Below, in pieces: positions 1-4,860 of a stretch of DNA of 9,281 nt. The stretch is from assembly GCA_021795255.1 (NCBI GenBank), contig JAJYPQ010000125.1:1-9281 (forward strand), in the 5' to 3' direction. The DNA is from Pseudomonadota bacterium (lineage in GTDB: Bacteria; Pseudomonadota; Gammaproteobacteria; Acidiferrobacterales; Acidiferrobacteraceae). The notes below the pieces were generated by a model. That model made no database searches. It was not told where the DNA came from and saw nothing but the letters and a program-made list of their open reading frames with translations. How positions within the stretch are numbered: position 1 is the stretch's first letter; each line of letters opens with the position of its first letter. The translations under genes and the position numbers were made by a program.

Positions 1-312
1 ACGCTCGGGCGCGAATGGGCACAGGCCCGCGGATTCCCTAAGCATTCCCTGCCGGCGCCCTGGGACACCCTCGATGTGCCTGGCGCGCAGGTTCGCGTGC
101 GGTGCGACGGGACGCAGTACAACGCTGCGGCCGGCATGGCCCGCAACGCGTGGATGGCGGCCTACGGCACGCACCTCGTGGCGTTCTGGGACGGCAGAAG
201 CCCCGGCACGCGCGGCATGATCCGGCTTGCAGAGGTCTGCGGGCTGCCGGTGTGGCAACCAGCGGGTGATCCAACAGGCATCGACCCGGGAGCGGCTCAA
301 TGCCGTGCCTGA
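1..312 (+). CDS. DUF2493/SLOG-like protein, 5'-truncated
   Basis: Frame 1 is open from the first base to a TGA at 310-312, so this is the C-terminal 103 residues of a gene whose start lies outside the window. The visible part resembles the end of DUF2493 (YspA-type SLOG Rossmann fold) proteins: a segment like GREWAQARGFP, then AAAGMARNAWMA (the usual GPxRNxxM region), then LVAFWDGRSPGTRGMI, where the DGxSxGTxxMI signature is typical, ending in a strand like GLPVWQP. SLOG proteins are thought to bind nucleotides or nucleotide-derived ligands, and DUF2493 genes are frequent on plasmids and phages, but their role is not settled. It reads toward the putative origin region. Family call fairly sure; function unknown. 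Confidence 0.72.
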   Translation, partial: TLGREWAQARGFPKHSLPAPWDTLDVPGAQVRVRCDGTQYNAAAGMARNAWMAAYGTHLVAFWDGRSPGTRGMIRLAEVCGLPVWQPAGDPTGIDPGAAQCRA

Positions 313-372
313 GTACCGTAGGAATCTCCGGCATTCATGCTGGGGAGGATGTCCAAAAATATTGGTAGCAAT

Positions 373-425
373 GCTGTGGAGACGGTGAACAACTCGGTTT
401 TTGAGTTGTTCACGGTATCCACAGC
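373..425. repeat. Nested inverted repeat with DnaA-like box
   Basis: Two concentric perfect inverted repeats. The inner arms GTGAACAACTC (385-395) and GAGTTGTTCAC (403-413) are 11 bp with a 7-nt GGTTTTT loop. The outer arms GCTGTGGA (373-380) and TCCACAGC (418-425) are 8 bp and are separated from the inner pair by 4-nt internal loops (381-384 and 414-417). The right outer arm contains GTATCCACA (415-423), one mismatch from the DnaA box TTATCCACA; the left arm carries a poorer copy on the other strand. There is no T-run after the stem, which argues against a simple terminator. Position beside an AT-rich tract and an iteron array suggests an origin element. Confidence 0.6.
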
Positions 426-480
426 TATATGACAAACAACGTGTATGGTGAACCGTATCGTATATTATATATAAATACGT
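426..480. other. AT-rich tract, possible DNA unwinding element
   Basis: This short segment becomes strongly AT-rich from about 456 and includes the 10-bp palindrome TTATATATAA (465-474). It lies between the DnaA-box hairpin and the repeat array, the usual place for a DNA unwinding element in iteron plasmid origins. It also contains TATCGTATA (456-464), identical to nine bases of the palindromic operator between repA and parA. The -10-like words here could also belong to a promoter, and no clear -35 partner was found. Role inferred from layout only. Confidence 0.4.
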
Positions 481-484
481 CGAT

Positions 485-568
485 CGTTACTCCGGGTGTT
501 CTCTCGTTACTCCAAAAGTGCCCAGCATTACTCCATGAATTGGGAGCGTTACTCCAGGTCGTTACTCC
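485..568 (+). repeat. Iteron-like array, five CRTTACTCC repeats
   Basis: Five same-direction copies of CGTTACTCC or CATTACTCC start at 485, 505, 526, 547 and 560. The spacings are 20, 21, 21 and 13 bp. A pitch of about two helical turns is typical of iterons bound by plasmid replication initiators. Copies 2 and 3 also share an intervening TCCAAAA and GCCC, which recur in the outlying units at 2002, 3239 and 3358. With the DnaA-like box and the AT-rich tract immediately to the left, this is the best candidate for oriV in the window. No reverse-orientation copies were seen. Confidence 0.6.
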
Positions 569-725
569 GGCTAAACACAGGCTTATCAACTGAGTGAGCC
601 ATGGATAAAGTGAGCGAAGTGAACGCGGCGGCTAAAACCGCCCGGCGGACGAACCCGCAGCGAGTCGCGTCGGCGCGAGCGCCACGGCCAGTCGTTATCC
701 ATCGCACCGGCGTTGGGCAAAACAC
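569..725. other. Spacer upstream of tnpB
   Basis: No gene is seen here. The segment holds a perfect tandem pair differing by one base, AAGTGAGCG AAGTGAACG (608-625), and a small hairpin GGCGG/CCGCC (627-631 with 638-642, loop CTAAAA). These could belong to the left end of the TnpB element, but the boundary cannot be set without an empty site. No convincing promoter or Shine-Dalgarno was found directly before the tnpB start. Confidence 0.3.
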
Positions 726-1832
726 ATGATCCAGCGACAACTGAAATTGAAACTGACGCCGAAACAAACCCGCCAATGCGAGGCGTGGTTATTTCGTGCG
801 ACCGGAATTTATAACTGGACGCTCCGCAAAATCGAACAGGATGCCCAAGGCGGAAAATATTGGACGGCTTACGACCTCCTGCGCGAGATCGCCCGGCATA
901 GCAGGAAGTGCGGTGTTCCGGCGCGCGTCATTCAGGGCACGATTGCCCGTGCCCATCAGGCGTGGGATCGTTGCTTTAAGAAACTCGCCAGGAAGCCGAG
1001 GCTGAAATCCGCCCGCAACAGAATGAACGGCCTGGATATTCCAGGCGATGTAAAACGGGCCGTGGGTTACCGCATTACCGTCCCCGGATTGGGCAAGGTG
1101 CGCTATCACAGAGATGAGTTGCCGGATGGCTTGATCAAGGCATGTCGCCTGCTCAAGAAAGCGGGCGGCTGGCATCTGGCGGTCTGTCTGGATGCGGAAC
1201 CGAATGCTATCCCACGCGAGGCATTTGGCCGAATCGGGATTGACCCTGGATTTTCGTCCTTCCTGACATCAAGCGATGGAACAAAAATCAGCCATCCGCG
1301 AGAGCTGGAAGCCTCGGCCCGAAGGCTGGCTCAAGCGCAACGCGGGGGCCATCAGCGACGGAGCGCCCGTATCCAGGAGCGCATTGCCAATCAACGACGT
1401 GATCGGAATCATAAACTATCGCGTGAATTGGTTGCCAAAAATGAAATGATCGTATTTTCGGCGGATCGTCATAAAGCGATAGCCAGGTTGTTTGGGAAGA
1501 GCGTGGCGAGTTCCGCTCACGCACAGCTTCGATCCATGTTGGCGTACAAGAGCCGTACAGGCGGTACGCGGTATATCGAGGTTGATTCCCGGTTTTCCAC
1601 CAAGACCTGCTCGGCGTGTGGGTGCCTGTCCGGGCCTTCCGGCTTCAGTGGGCTTGCGGTAAGGGAGTGGACGTGTACGGAATGTGGAACCTATCAGGAC
1701 CGGGACGTTAACGCGGCCTTGAACACGTTGCTCTCGGGTGCAGGTCGCGCCTCGAAATCTGAAATCGCGTTTTGCGAAAGGCGAACGGAGCGGGCGCGTT
1801 TGGAACGCTCACGCGACGTTCAGGCACGATGA
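726..1832 (+). CDS. tnpB: TnpB-family RNA-guided nuclease-like protein
   Basis: This 368-residue protein has the length and layout of IS200/IS605-type TnpB: an N-terminal beta-strand start (MIQRQLKLKLTPKQ), a helical region, a split RuvC-like domain and a C-terminal zinc ribbon. RuvC-I is GIDPGFSSF with D173. The zinc ribbon is C295-x2-C298 and C317-x2-C320. RuvC-III is QDRDVNAALN with D327. At the RuvC-II position, where TnpB usually has a glutamate (IVIEDL-like), this protein reads IVFSADRHKAI with S245, so the canonical acid is missing. E314, in VREWTC within the zinc ribbon, is a possible substitute. Known TnpB proteins are guided by an omega RNA made from the transposon right end to cut DNA and promote element retention. 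No tnpA (Y1 transposase) is seen, so the element is non-autonomous or the gene has been recruited. It sits between iteron repeats. Family sure; nuclease activity uncertain. Confidence 0.85.
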   Translation: MIQRQLKLKLTPKQTRQCEAWLFRATGIYNWTLRKIEQDAQGGKYWTAYDLLREIARHSRKCGVPARVIQGTIARAHQAWDRCFKKLARKPRLKSARNRMNGLDIPGDVKRAVGYRITVPGLGKVRYHRDELPDGLIKACRLLKKAGGWHLAVCLDAEPNAIPREAFGRIGIDPGFSSFLTSSDGTKISHPRELEASARRLAQAQRGGHQRRSARIQERIANQRRDRNHKLSRELVAKNEMIVFSADRHKAIARLFGKSVASSAHAQLRSMLAYKSRTGGTRYIEVDSRFSTKTCSACGCLSGPSGFSGLAVREWTCTECGTYQDRDVNAALNTLLSGAGRASKSEIAFCERRTERARLERSRDVQAR

Positions 1833-1844
1833 CCGGAGGAGGCT

Positions 1845-1908
1845 CCCGCAGCACCACGGGGTCCCGTGGCTAACAGGCTGCGGGGCGACAGACCGAGCAG
1901 CAGATCGG
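1845..1908 (+). ncRNA. Candidate omega-RNA 3' structure of tnpB
   Basis: Immediately downstream of the tnpB stop are two nested perfect stems: CCCGCAG (1845-1851) with CTGCGGG (1878-1884), enclosing CCACGGG (1854-1860) with CCCGTGG (1863-1869). A smaller stem CCGA/TCGG follows (1893-1896 with 1905-1908). TnpB omega RNAs are transcribed from the 3' end of the gene and the right end of the element, fold into GC-rich stems, and take the flanking DNA as guide. Position and strand fit. The exact RNA ends, the element end and the guide cannot be set from one copy. A terminator is less likely because no T-run follows. Confidence 0.4.
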
Positions 1909-1953
1909 AAAATCAGGTGGACTCCTTGCTGTGTATGGAGCGATGCATTGGGA

Positions 1954-1975
1954 TGGCGGGCCATGGCCAGCGCCA
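1954..1975. repeat. Small palindromic hairpin in tnpB-toxin spacer
   Basis: TGGCG (1954-1958) and CGCCA (1971-1975) flank the palindrome GGCCATGGCC (1959-1968). It lies in the non-coding segment between tnpB and the toxin gene. No T-run follows on either strand, so it is not a clear terminator. It may belong to the TnpB element right end. Otherwise I see nothing in 1909-2000. Confidence 0.3.
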
Positions 1976-2001
1976 CACCGACCAAGCGGGTACCGACGAT
2001 T

Positions 2002-2029
2002 TTATCCAAAAGGAGCCTGGCGTTACTCC
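2002..2029 (+). repeat. Outlying iteron unit C
   Basis: TTATCC (2002-2007) and CGTTACTCC (2021-2029) have their TTA cores exactly 21 bp apart, the pitch of the main array at 485-568. The segment 1995-2035 matches the unit at 3232-3272 at 32 of 41 positions by eye. It lies in the gap between the TnpB module and the toxin gene. It may be a remnant of an origin region split by insertions, or an accessory initiator-binding site. Confidence 0.5.
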
Positions 2030-2034
2030 AGGCT
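2007..2034 (-). terminator. Possible terminator of the toxin-antitoxin operon
   Basis: On the minus strand the last two bases of the toxin stop codon are followed by a hairpin, GCCTGG (2034-2029) and CCAGGC (2021-2016), with a 7-nt AGTAACG loop, then TCCTTTT. This has the form of a short rho-independent terminator for the minus-strand operon. The loop contains most of an iteron-like GGAGTAACG word, so the site may be doing two jobs. The stem is only 6 bp and the T-run is imperfect. Confidence 0.45.
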
Positions 2035-2488
2035 ATGGCGGAGACAGCGAGCTAACCAACATGTCGATCTCGCCCCTCGGCATCGTGGGGCTGCCCTGGA
2101 TCGCATTGATAACCTTGTGCCTGACAGCGTCGGAGATCTGCCCTTTAAGCCCGCCGAGGTCACTGAGCAGTTCATTCACCAGGATCGCGCTGTCTATATA
2201 CGCGGTTTGTCGGCAGTCAATGAAAGAGTCGTGGTGCAGAAAGTTATGCGATGCTTGATCGATTGGGACTTGGCAGGCCAATAGGTGCGGCTTCGACTTG
2301 ATGAACGGGTGGATCTCCGAATTGATCACGAGAACCGCTGTCTCGAATCGGACGTGGACTACAAGCAGATATTTGTGTTTTGTAGGCTTGGTGAAATCGC
2401 AGTGCCGGTAAATCACCGCGCCAGTGGTAAGGTGAGACCGGATGTACTCTTTCTTTTGGTTCTCAGAAAGAAAATCGCCGAGGACCAC
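2033..2488 (-). CDS. Putative toxin partner of Panacea antitoxin
   Basis: A 151-residue protein begins at a GTG two bases after the antitoxin TGA, a spacing that suggests translational coupling; no good Shine-Dalgarno is seen. The N-terminal half has strands like GAVIYRHCDF (23-32) and KYLLVVHV (39-46), followed by INSEIHPFI (55-63) and HHDSFIDC (85-92). This resembles small PemK/MazF-like beta-barrel proteins that share a 'HDSxxDC'-type motif and lie next to DUF4065 genes. MazF-fold toxins are mRNA interferases, but no catalytic residue can be named safely here. In known PanAT systems the Panacea gene neutralises unrelated toxins, so the fold rests on pattern and context. The C-terminal third (about 100-151) looks helical. 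The pair would act in post-segregational killing or phage defence. Gene certain; toxin role likely; fold tentative. Confidence 0.65.
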   Translation of the reverse strand: MVLGDFLSENQKKEYIRSHLTTGAVIYRHCDFTKPTKHKYLLVVHVRFETAVLVINSEIHPFIKSKPHLLACQVPIDQASHNFLHHDSFIDCRQTAYIDSAILVNELLSDLGGLKGQISDAVRHKVINAIQGSPTMPRGEIDMLVSSLSPP

Positions 2489-2490
2489 GA

Positions 2491-3078
2491 TCAGCCGCGG
2501 ACATTGTGGGTTTCGATGTAGTCCAGCAACGCGTCGGCCTGGTCGTCAGGCGCCATCGCGGCGATACTTTTTATCGAAATAATATCGTTGTCATCTGCCG
2601 CGTTGTAGGCCGCATCATGGCTACGGCTCCTAAGCTGCCCGAAAGTCAGTGAGCGGCACTCGTCGATCGCCTTGTCAAGGCATTCCAGATCGGATTTGCT
2701 GAAACACAAAAGATCTGGTTGAACCAGCGGTTCAATGGTGTCGTCATCCCTCACGGTAAACAGGGCGCCGTCACGTTCACAGTCGGGGCGCGCATGATCG
2801 AGCTTGACGCGCTTGACCATATCGTAAGCGCCGCCTGGAACTGGCCCATGCTGCATGGCAATGTAGCTATCACCGAAAATGAACCGGCCATAGTTGAACA
2901 GATGCTGTTTGTCCGCAAAATAGATGACTTTGAGCACCTTATACATGTTGCGGCGCTCCGGGAGCTTGCCCGCGACGTACAACAGCGCTTGCTGGGCTTT
3001 ATCAGAGAGGAATTGGGATTGCATGCTACCGCCGTTGTTGGAAGGGGTAGCCACGGAGTCCACGTACTTCGCCTGCAT
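2491..3078 (-). CDS. panA: Panacea-domain (DUF4065) antitoxin
   Basis: A 195-residue protein with the Panacea (SocA/GepA-like, DUF4065) domain from about residue 25 to 180. Diagnostic parts are ALLYVAGKLPERRNMYKVLKV (31-51), IYFADKQHLFNYGRFIFGD (52-70) and the signature YIAMQHGPVPGGAYD (72-86). The domain is known as a promiscuous antitoxin that neutralises many toxin types by direct contact. It is the first gene of a two-gene operon, with the toxin 2 bp downstream. I chose ATG at 3078 because GGAG lies 6 nt upstream. A GTG at 3147 is in frame but overlaps the promoter spacer, upstream of the expected transcript start. ATG at 3024 (MQSQFL, right before the domain) is a real alternative with a weaker ribosome site, giving 177 residues. 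The antitoxin-first order is usual for such pairs. Confidence 0.82.
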   Translation of the reverse strand: MQAKYVDSVATPSNNGGSMQSQFLSDKAQQALLYVAGKLPERRNMYKVLKVIYFADKQHLFNYGRFIFGDSYIAMQHGPVPGGAYDMVKRVKLDHARPDCERDGALFTVRDDDTIEPLVQPDLLCFSKSDLECLDKAIDECRSLTFGQLRSRSHDAAYNAADDNDIISIKSIAAMAPDDQADALLDYIETHNVRG

Positions 3079-3138
3079 TTCGGACTCCGCTGCCAGCCGA
3101 ATCTGTGAGGATCCAGGATTTACCTGCCATTGTGAATA

Positions 3139-3166
3139 ACTATACACGCCGCTTGGTCTGCGTCAA
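3139..3166 (-). promoter_or_regulatory. Sigma-70 promoter of the Panacea operon
   Basis: On the minus strand TTGACG (3166-3161) and TATAGT (3144-3139) are separated by 16 bp, a near-consensus sigma-70 promoter. Transcription should start near 3132, about 54 nt before the chosen antitoxin ATG at 3078. This placement rules out the in-frame GTG at 3147 as the start codon. Confidence 0.65.
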
Positions 3167-3231
3167 CAAGTGCGTGATAGGTCACAGCAATGCGGCGTAG
3201 ATGGGTTCGCTAATCCGCCGGGCTGGCCCCA

Positions 3232-3280
3232 GGCGAATTTATCCAAAATTTGCCCGACGTTACTCCAGGAAATAGATTTA
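3232..3280 (+). repeat. Outlying iteron unit A
   Basis: This segment matches 3351-3399 at 41 of 49 positions by eye, 119 bp apart in the same orientation. It contains TTATCC (3239-3244) and CGTTACTCC (3258-3266) with TTA cores 21 bp apart, plus a shared GCCCGAC between them. It lies between the Panacea operon and the 3' end of repA. No gene is supported in 3167-3409, which holds this unit, unit B and otherwise unremarkable sequence. Confidence 0.6.
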
Positions 3281-3350
3281 ATCGGACAGGCCATTGCCGG
3301 CGATTTGCACTCGAAAAATGGCGGATCATCGTGGCAGATCATCATGGTTG

Positions 3351-3399
3351 GGCAAATTTATCCAAAAATGGCCCGACATTACTCCAGCTACTAGATTTT
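3351..3399 (+). repeat. Outlying iteron unit B
   Basis: Second copy of the 49-bp repeat, ending 10 bp before the repA stop codon. It contains TTATCC (3358-3363) and CATTACTCC (3377-3385) with TTA cores 21 bp apart, and GCCCGAC between them. Closeness to repA supports an initiator-binding role. A role in ending or dampening repA transcription is also possible, but no hairpin is evident. Confidence 0.6.
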
Positions 3400-3409
3400 T
3401 AAGTACCCC

Positions 3410-4801
3410 CTACTCCGGCGCTTGCAGGAGCTGCGGGTTATGCTGATAGTACAGTTTGATGAGCCTATCCTTGGGGTCGGCCCAAATTTCGCAGGCATTG
3501 AGGCGTCCAGCGTCGTAGATCGGTCGCAAAAAATACCCGTACTGCGGATGTGGGCGACCCCCCTCCCCTTTCGCAATGATGGATTCGAGATTCTCCCGGA
3601 ACTCACCAAGCTCCATGTAAGGCGCCATCTCGCGATGTAAATGAAAAATGTCCCAGGCCACTGGCGTCGTGTTGTACTGCACGGCACGTCGGCACCAATA
3701 GTAAACGAGCATGCACGTGGCGCTCTTTTCGCGCATGATCTCCTGGTGGATGGCGGACAGAAATCGTGACTGCTTATCCAGGATACGGTCGAGCAGCCCT
3801 TTGTCGAGTGTGATGGCAAAACGCTCAGGGGTCACGCCTTTGACGAGGGTTTTGATGCGGGTGATGAAACGGAATTCGTCGACCGTGAAGGCATCCTGGC
3901 CATAGAGGCGCCGGATCGCATCGTCGGCGTACACCACCGTGTAGCCTGTTTTCTCCCAAGTCCGACACATTTTCCAGACCTGGCGCTTGTTCCCCCCGGA
4001 AGCCTCATAACCCAGATATGCAGTGAAGTCGGCCAGATCGATGACCAGGGGTTTGCCGAGGTTTGAGGGGTTCGAGTAGAAGCTCTTGGCGTAGGTGCAA
4101 AGACCGATCAACGCCTTCGTGTCGATGATCCCTGCCACTGGAAAGCCTTCTTGGGCAGCGACACGGATGCGCATCTTGGCCGGTCCGACATGGACATCGG
4201 ACGTGTAGGATCCGCGTGTCCGGCGTCCGCTCTTGCCGAGCCGAAGCACAGACAGCAAGGTATAGGTCGAAAGGATATCCGCGCGATAGACCCCAGGCTG
4301 CACCGGCAGCAACCCGAAGTGCGGACCCTCGCCCTCCTCCTCAATGGGTTCCGGGCCGATATTATGCAGCGCCACAAGCGGCCCGGCATCGAAACTCTCC
4401 GGATCGCCGAATGTTTCAGCAGCCCCCCTCCCCTGCAGGAACGTATCGATATTGATCAGTGTGAACAATGTCGCCGGCCTGCCGCGGTTCTTCGGCCGCA
4501 GGCTTTGTTTGGTGAACAGTCCAAGCGCGACCAACTGGTCGGCGTAGACATGAATGGTTTGCAGGGCAAGATCCGCATCGTGCGCGAGCGCATGTGCGTC
4601 GGTCTTCGATTCGGGATCCTTCTCGCACAGGGCCCCAAGGGTAGTGAGCATGGTATGGTATTTCTTGGGGATGGGGCAGTCCTCGCTCAGAAAATCCTCG
4701 AGCTCCTCAAGGCAGTTTGCCCCCATCATGAAGCGGGCGCCCCGCCGAACAATGGCGTGCCCCTCGGACGGCGTAACACACTCACTTGCAGTCTTTGACA
4801 T
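3410..4801 (-). CDS. repA: Putative plasmid replication initiator (RepA-like)
   Basis: A 463-residue protein divergent from parA. Residues about 45-118 look like a winged helix: a helix, then QTIHVYADQLVALGLFTKQ as recognition-helix region, then a wing with GRPATLFTL. The C-terminal half (about 205-412) resembles initiators with tandem winged helices: a block around IDLADFTAYLGYEASGG (254-270), then FLSAIHQEIMREKSATCML (347-365) and PVAWDIFHLHREMAP (380-394), followed by a helix with FRENLESII. Iteron-type initiators bind origin repeats as monomers, help melt the AT-rich tract with DnaA, and repress their own gene as dimers. The context (divergent parA, iterons, DnaA-like box) fits. The ATG at 4801 is about 24 nt from the predicted transcript start and lacks a Shine-Dalgarno, suggesting weak translation. 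Upstream in-frame starts fall inside parA, before the promoter. I cannot name the exact Rep family. A transcriptional regulator is the main alternative. Confidence 0.68.
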   Translation of the reverse strand: MSKTASECVTPSEGHAIVRRGARFMMGANCLEELEDFLSEDCPIPKKYHTMLTTLGALCEKDPESKTDAHALAHDADLALQTIHVYADQLVALGLFTKQSLRPKNRGRPATLFTLINIDTFLQGRGAAETFGDPESFDAGPLVALHNIGPEPIEEEGEGPHFGLLPVQPGVYRADILSTYTLLSVLRLGKSGRRTRGSYTSDVHVGPAKMRIRVAAQEGFPVAGIIDTKALIGLCTYAKSFYSNPSNLGKPLVIDLADFTAYLGYEASGGNKRQVWKMCRTWEKTGYTVVYADDAIRRLYGQDAFTVDEFRFITRIKTLVKGVTPERFAITLDKGLLDRILDKQSRFLSAIHQEIMREKSATCMLVYYWCRRAVQYNTTPVAWDIFHLHREMAPYMELGEFRENLESIIAKGEGGRPHPQYGYFLRPIYDAGRLNACEIWADPKDRLIKLYYQHNPQLLQAPE

Positions 4802-4825
4802 GAGTGATATCGTATAAGGTATACG
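4795..4825 (+). promoter_or_regulatory. Putative parA operon promoter
   Basis: A perfect TTGACA (4795-4800) is followed by TATACG (4820-4825) at a long 19-bp spacing, or by GTATAC at 18 bp. The palindrome at 4807-4829 fills the spacer and the -10 region. Long spacers with an internal dyad are known at promoters that need a regulator to realign them (MerR-type), but no MerR gene is visible here. Simple repression is the plainer reading. Confidence 0.5.
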
Positions 4826-4829
4826 ATAT
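4807..4829. promoter_or_regulatory. Palindromic operator between repA and parA
   Basis: The arms ATATCGTATA (4807-4816) and TATACGATAT (4820-4829) are perfect over 10 bp with a 3-bp AGG centre. It overlaps the spacer and -10 of the rightward promoter and the start region of the leftward one, so a bound protein should block both. RepA (winged helix near its N-terminus), ParB or the small RHH protein are candidate binders. A nine-base copy of the left half, TATCGTATA, is found in the origin tract at 456-464. Confidence 0.65.
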
Positions 4830-4831
4830 TT

Positions 4832-4860
4832 AGTAAATCCTATTACTGGGGGAGTGTCAA
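4832..4860 (-). promoter_or_regulatory. repA promoter
   Basis: On the minus strand a perfect TTGACA (4860-4855) is followed after 17 bp by TTTACT (4837-4832), giving a start near 4825 inside the palindrome. The -35 box overlaps the first base of the parA ATG. The promoter faces and overlaps the parA promoter, so RNA polymerase could occupy only one at a time. Confidence 0.58.

Noticed and set aside
485..568. CRISPR array
   Set aside because: The repeats are only 9 bp with spacers of about 12 bp and partly shared sequence, and no cas gene is present; iterons explain them better.
789..1175. Minus-strand open frame inside tnpB
   Set aside because: It is a shadow of the tnpB coding strand, with no ribosome site or motif.
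726..1832. Complete autonomous IS200/IS605 element
   Set aside because: No Y1 transposase (tnpA) frame is found on either side and no element ends can be defined.
1866..2284. Overlapping plus-strand frames between tnpB and the toxin gene
   Set aside because: They extend antisense into the toxin gene, have no credible ribosome site, and their translations show no family resemblance.
3079..3147. N-terminal extension of the Panacea antitoxin from GTG 3147
   Set aside because: The GTG overlaps the spacer of the predicted promoter, upstream of the transcript start, and the added residues are not part of the domain.
3163..3394. Short frames on both strands in the repA-Panacea spacer
   Set aside because: They run through the 49-bp iteron repeats, lack ribosome sites and show no motifs.
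4151..4798. Long plus-strand open frame opposite repA
   Set aside because: It is antisense to the well-supported repA frame, has a cysteine-, proline- and arginine-rich composition typical of shadows, and shows no recognisable motif.
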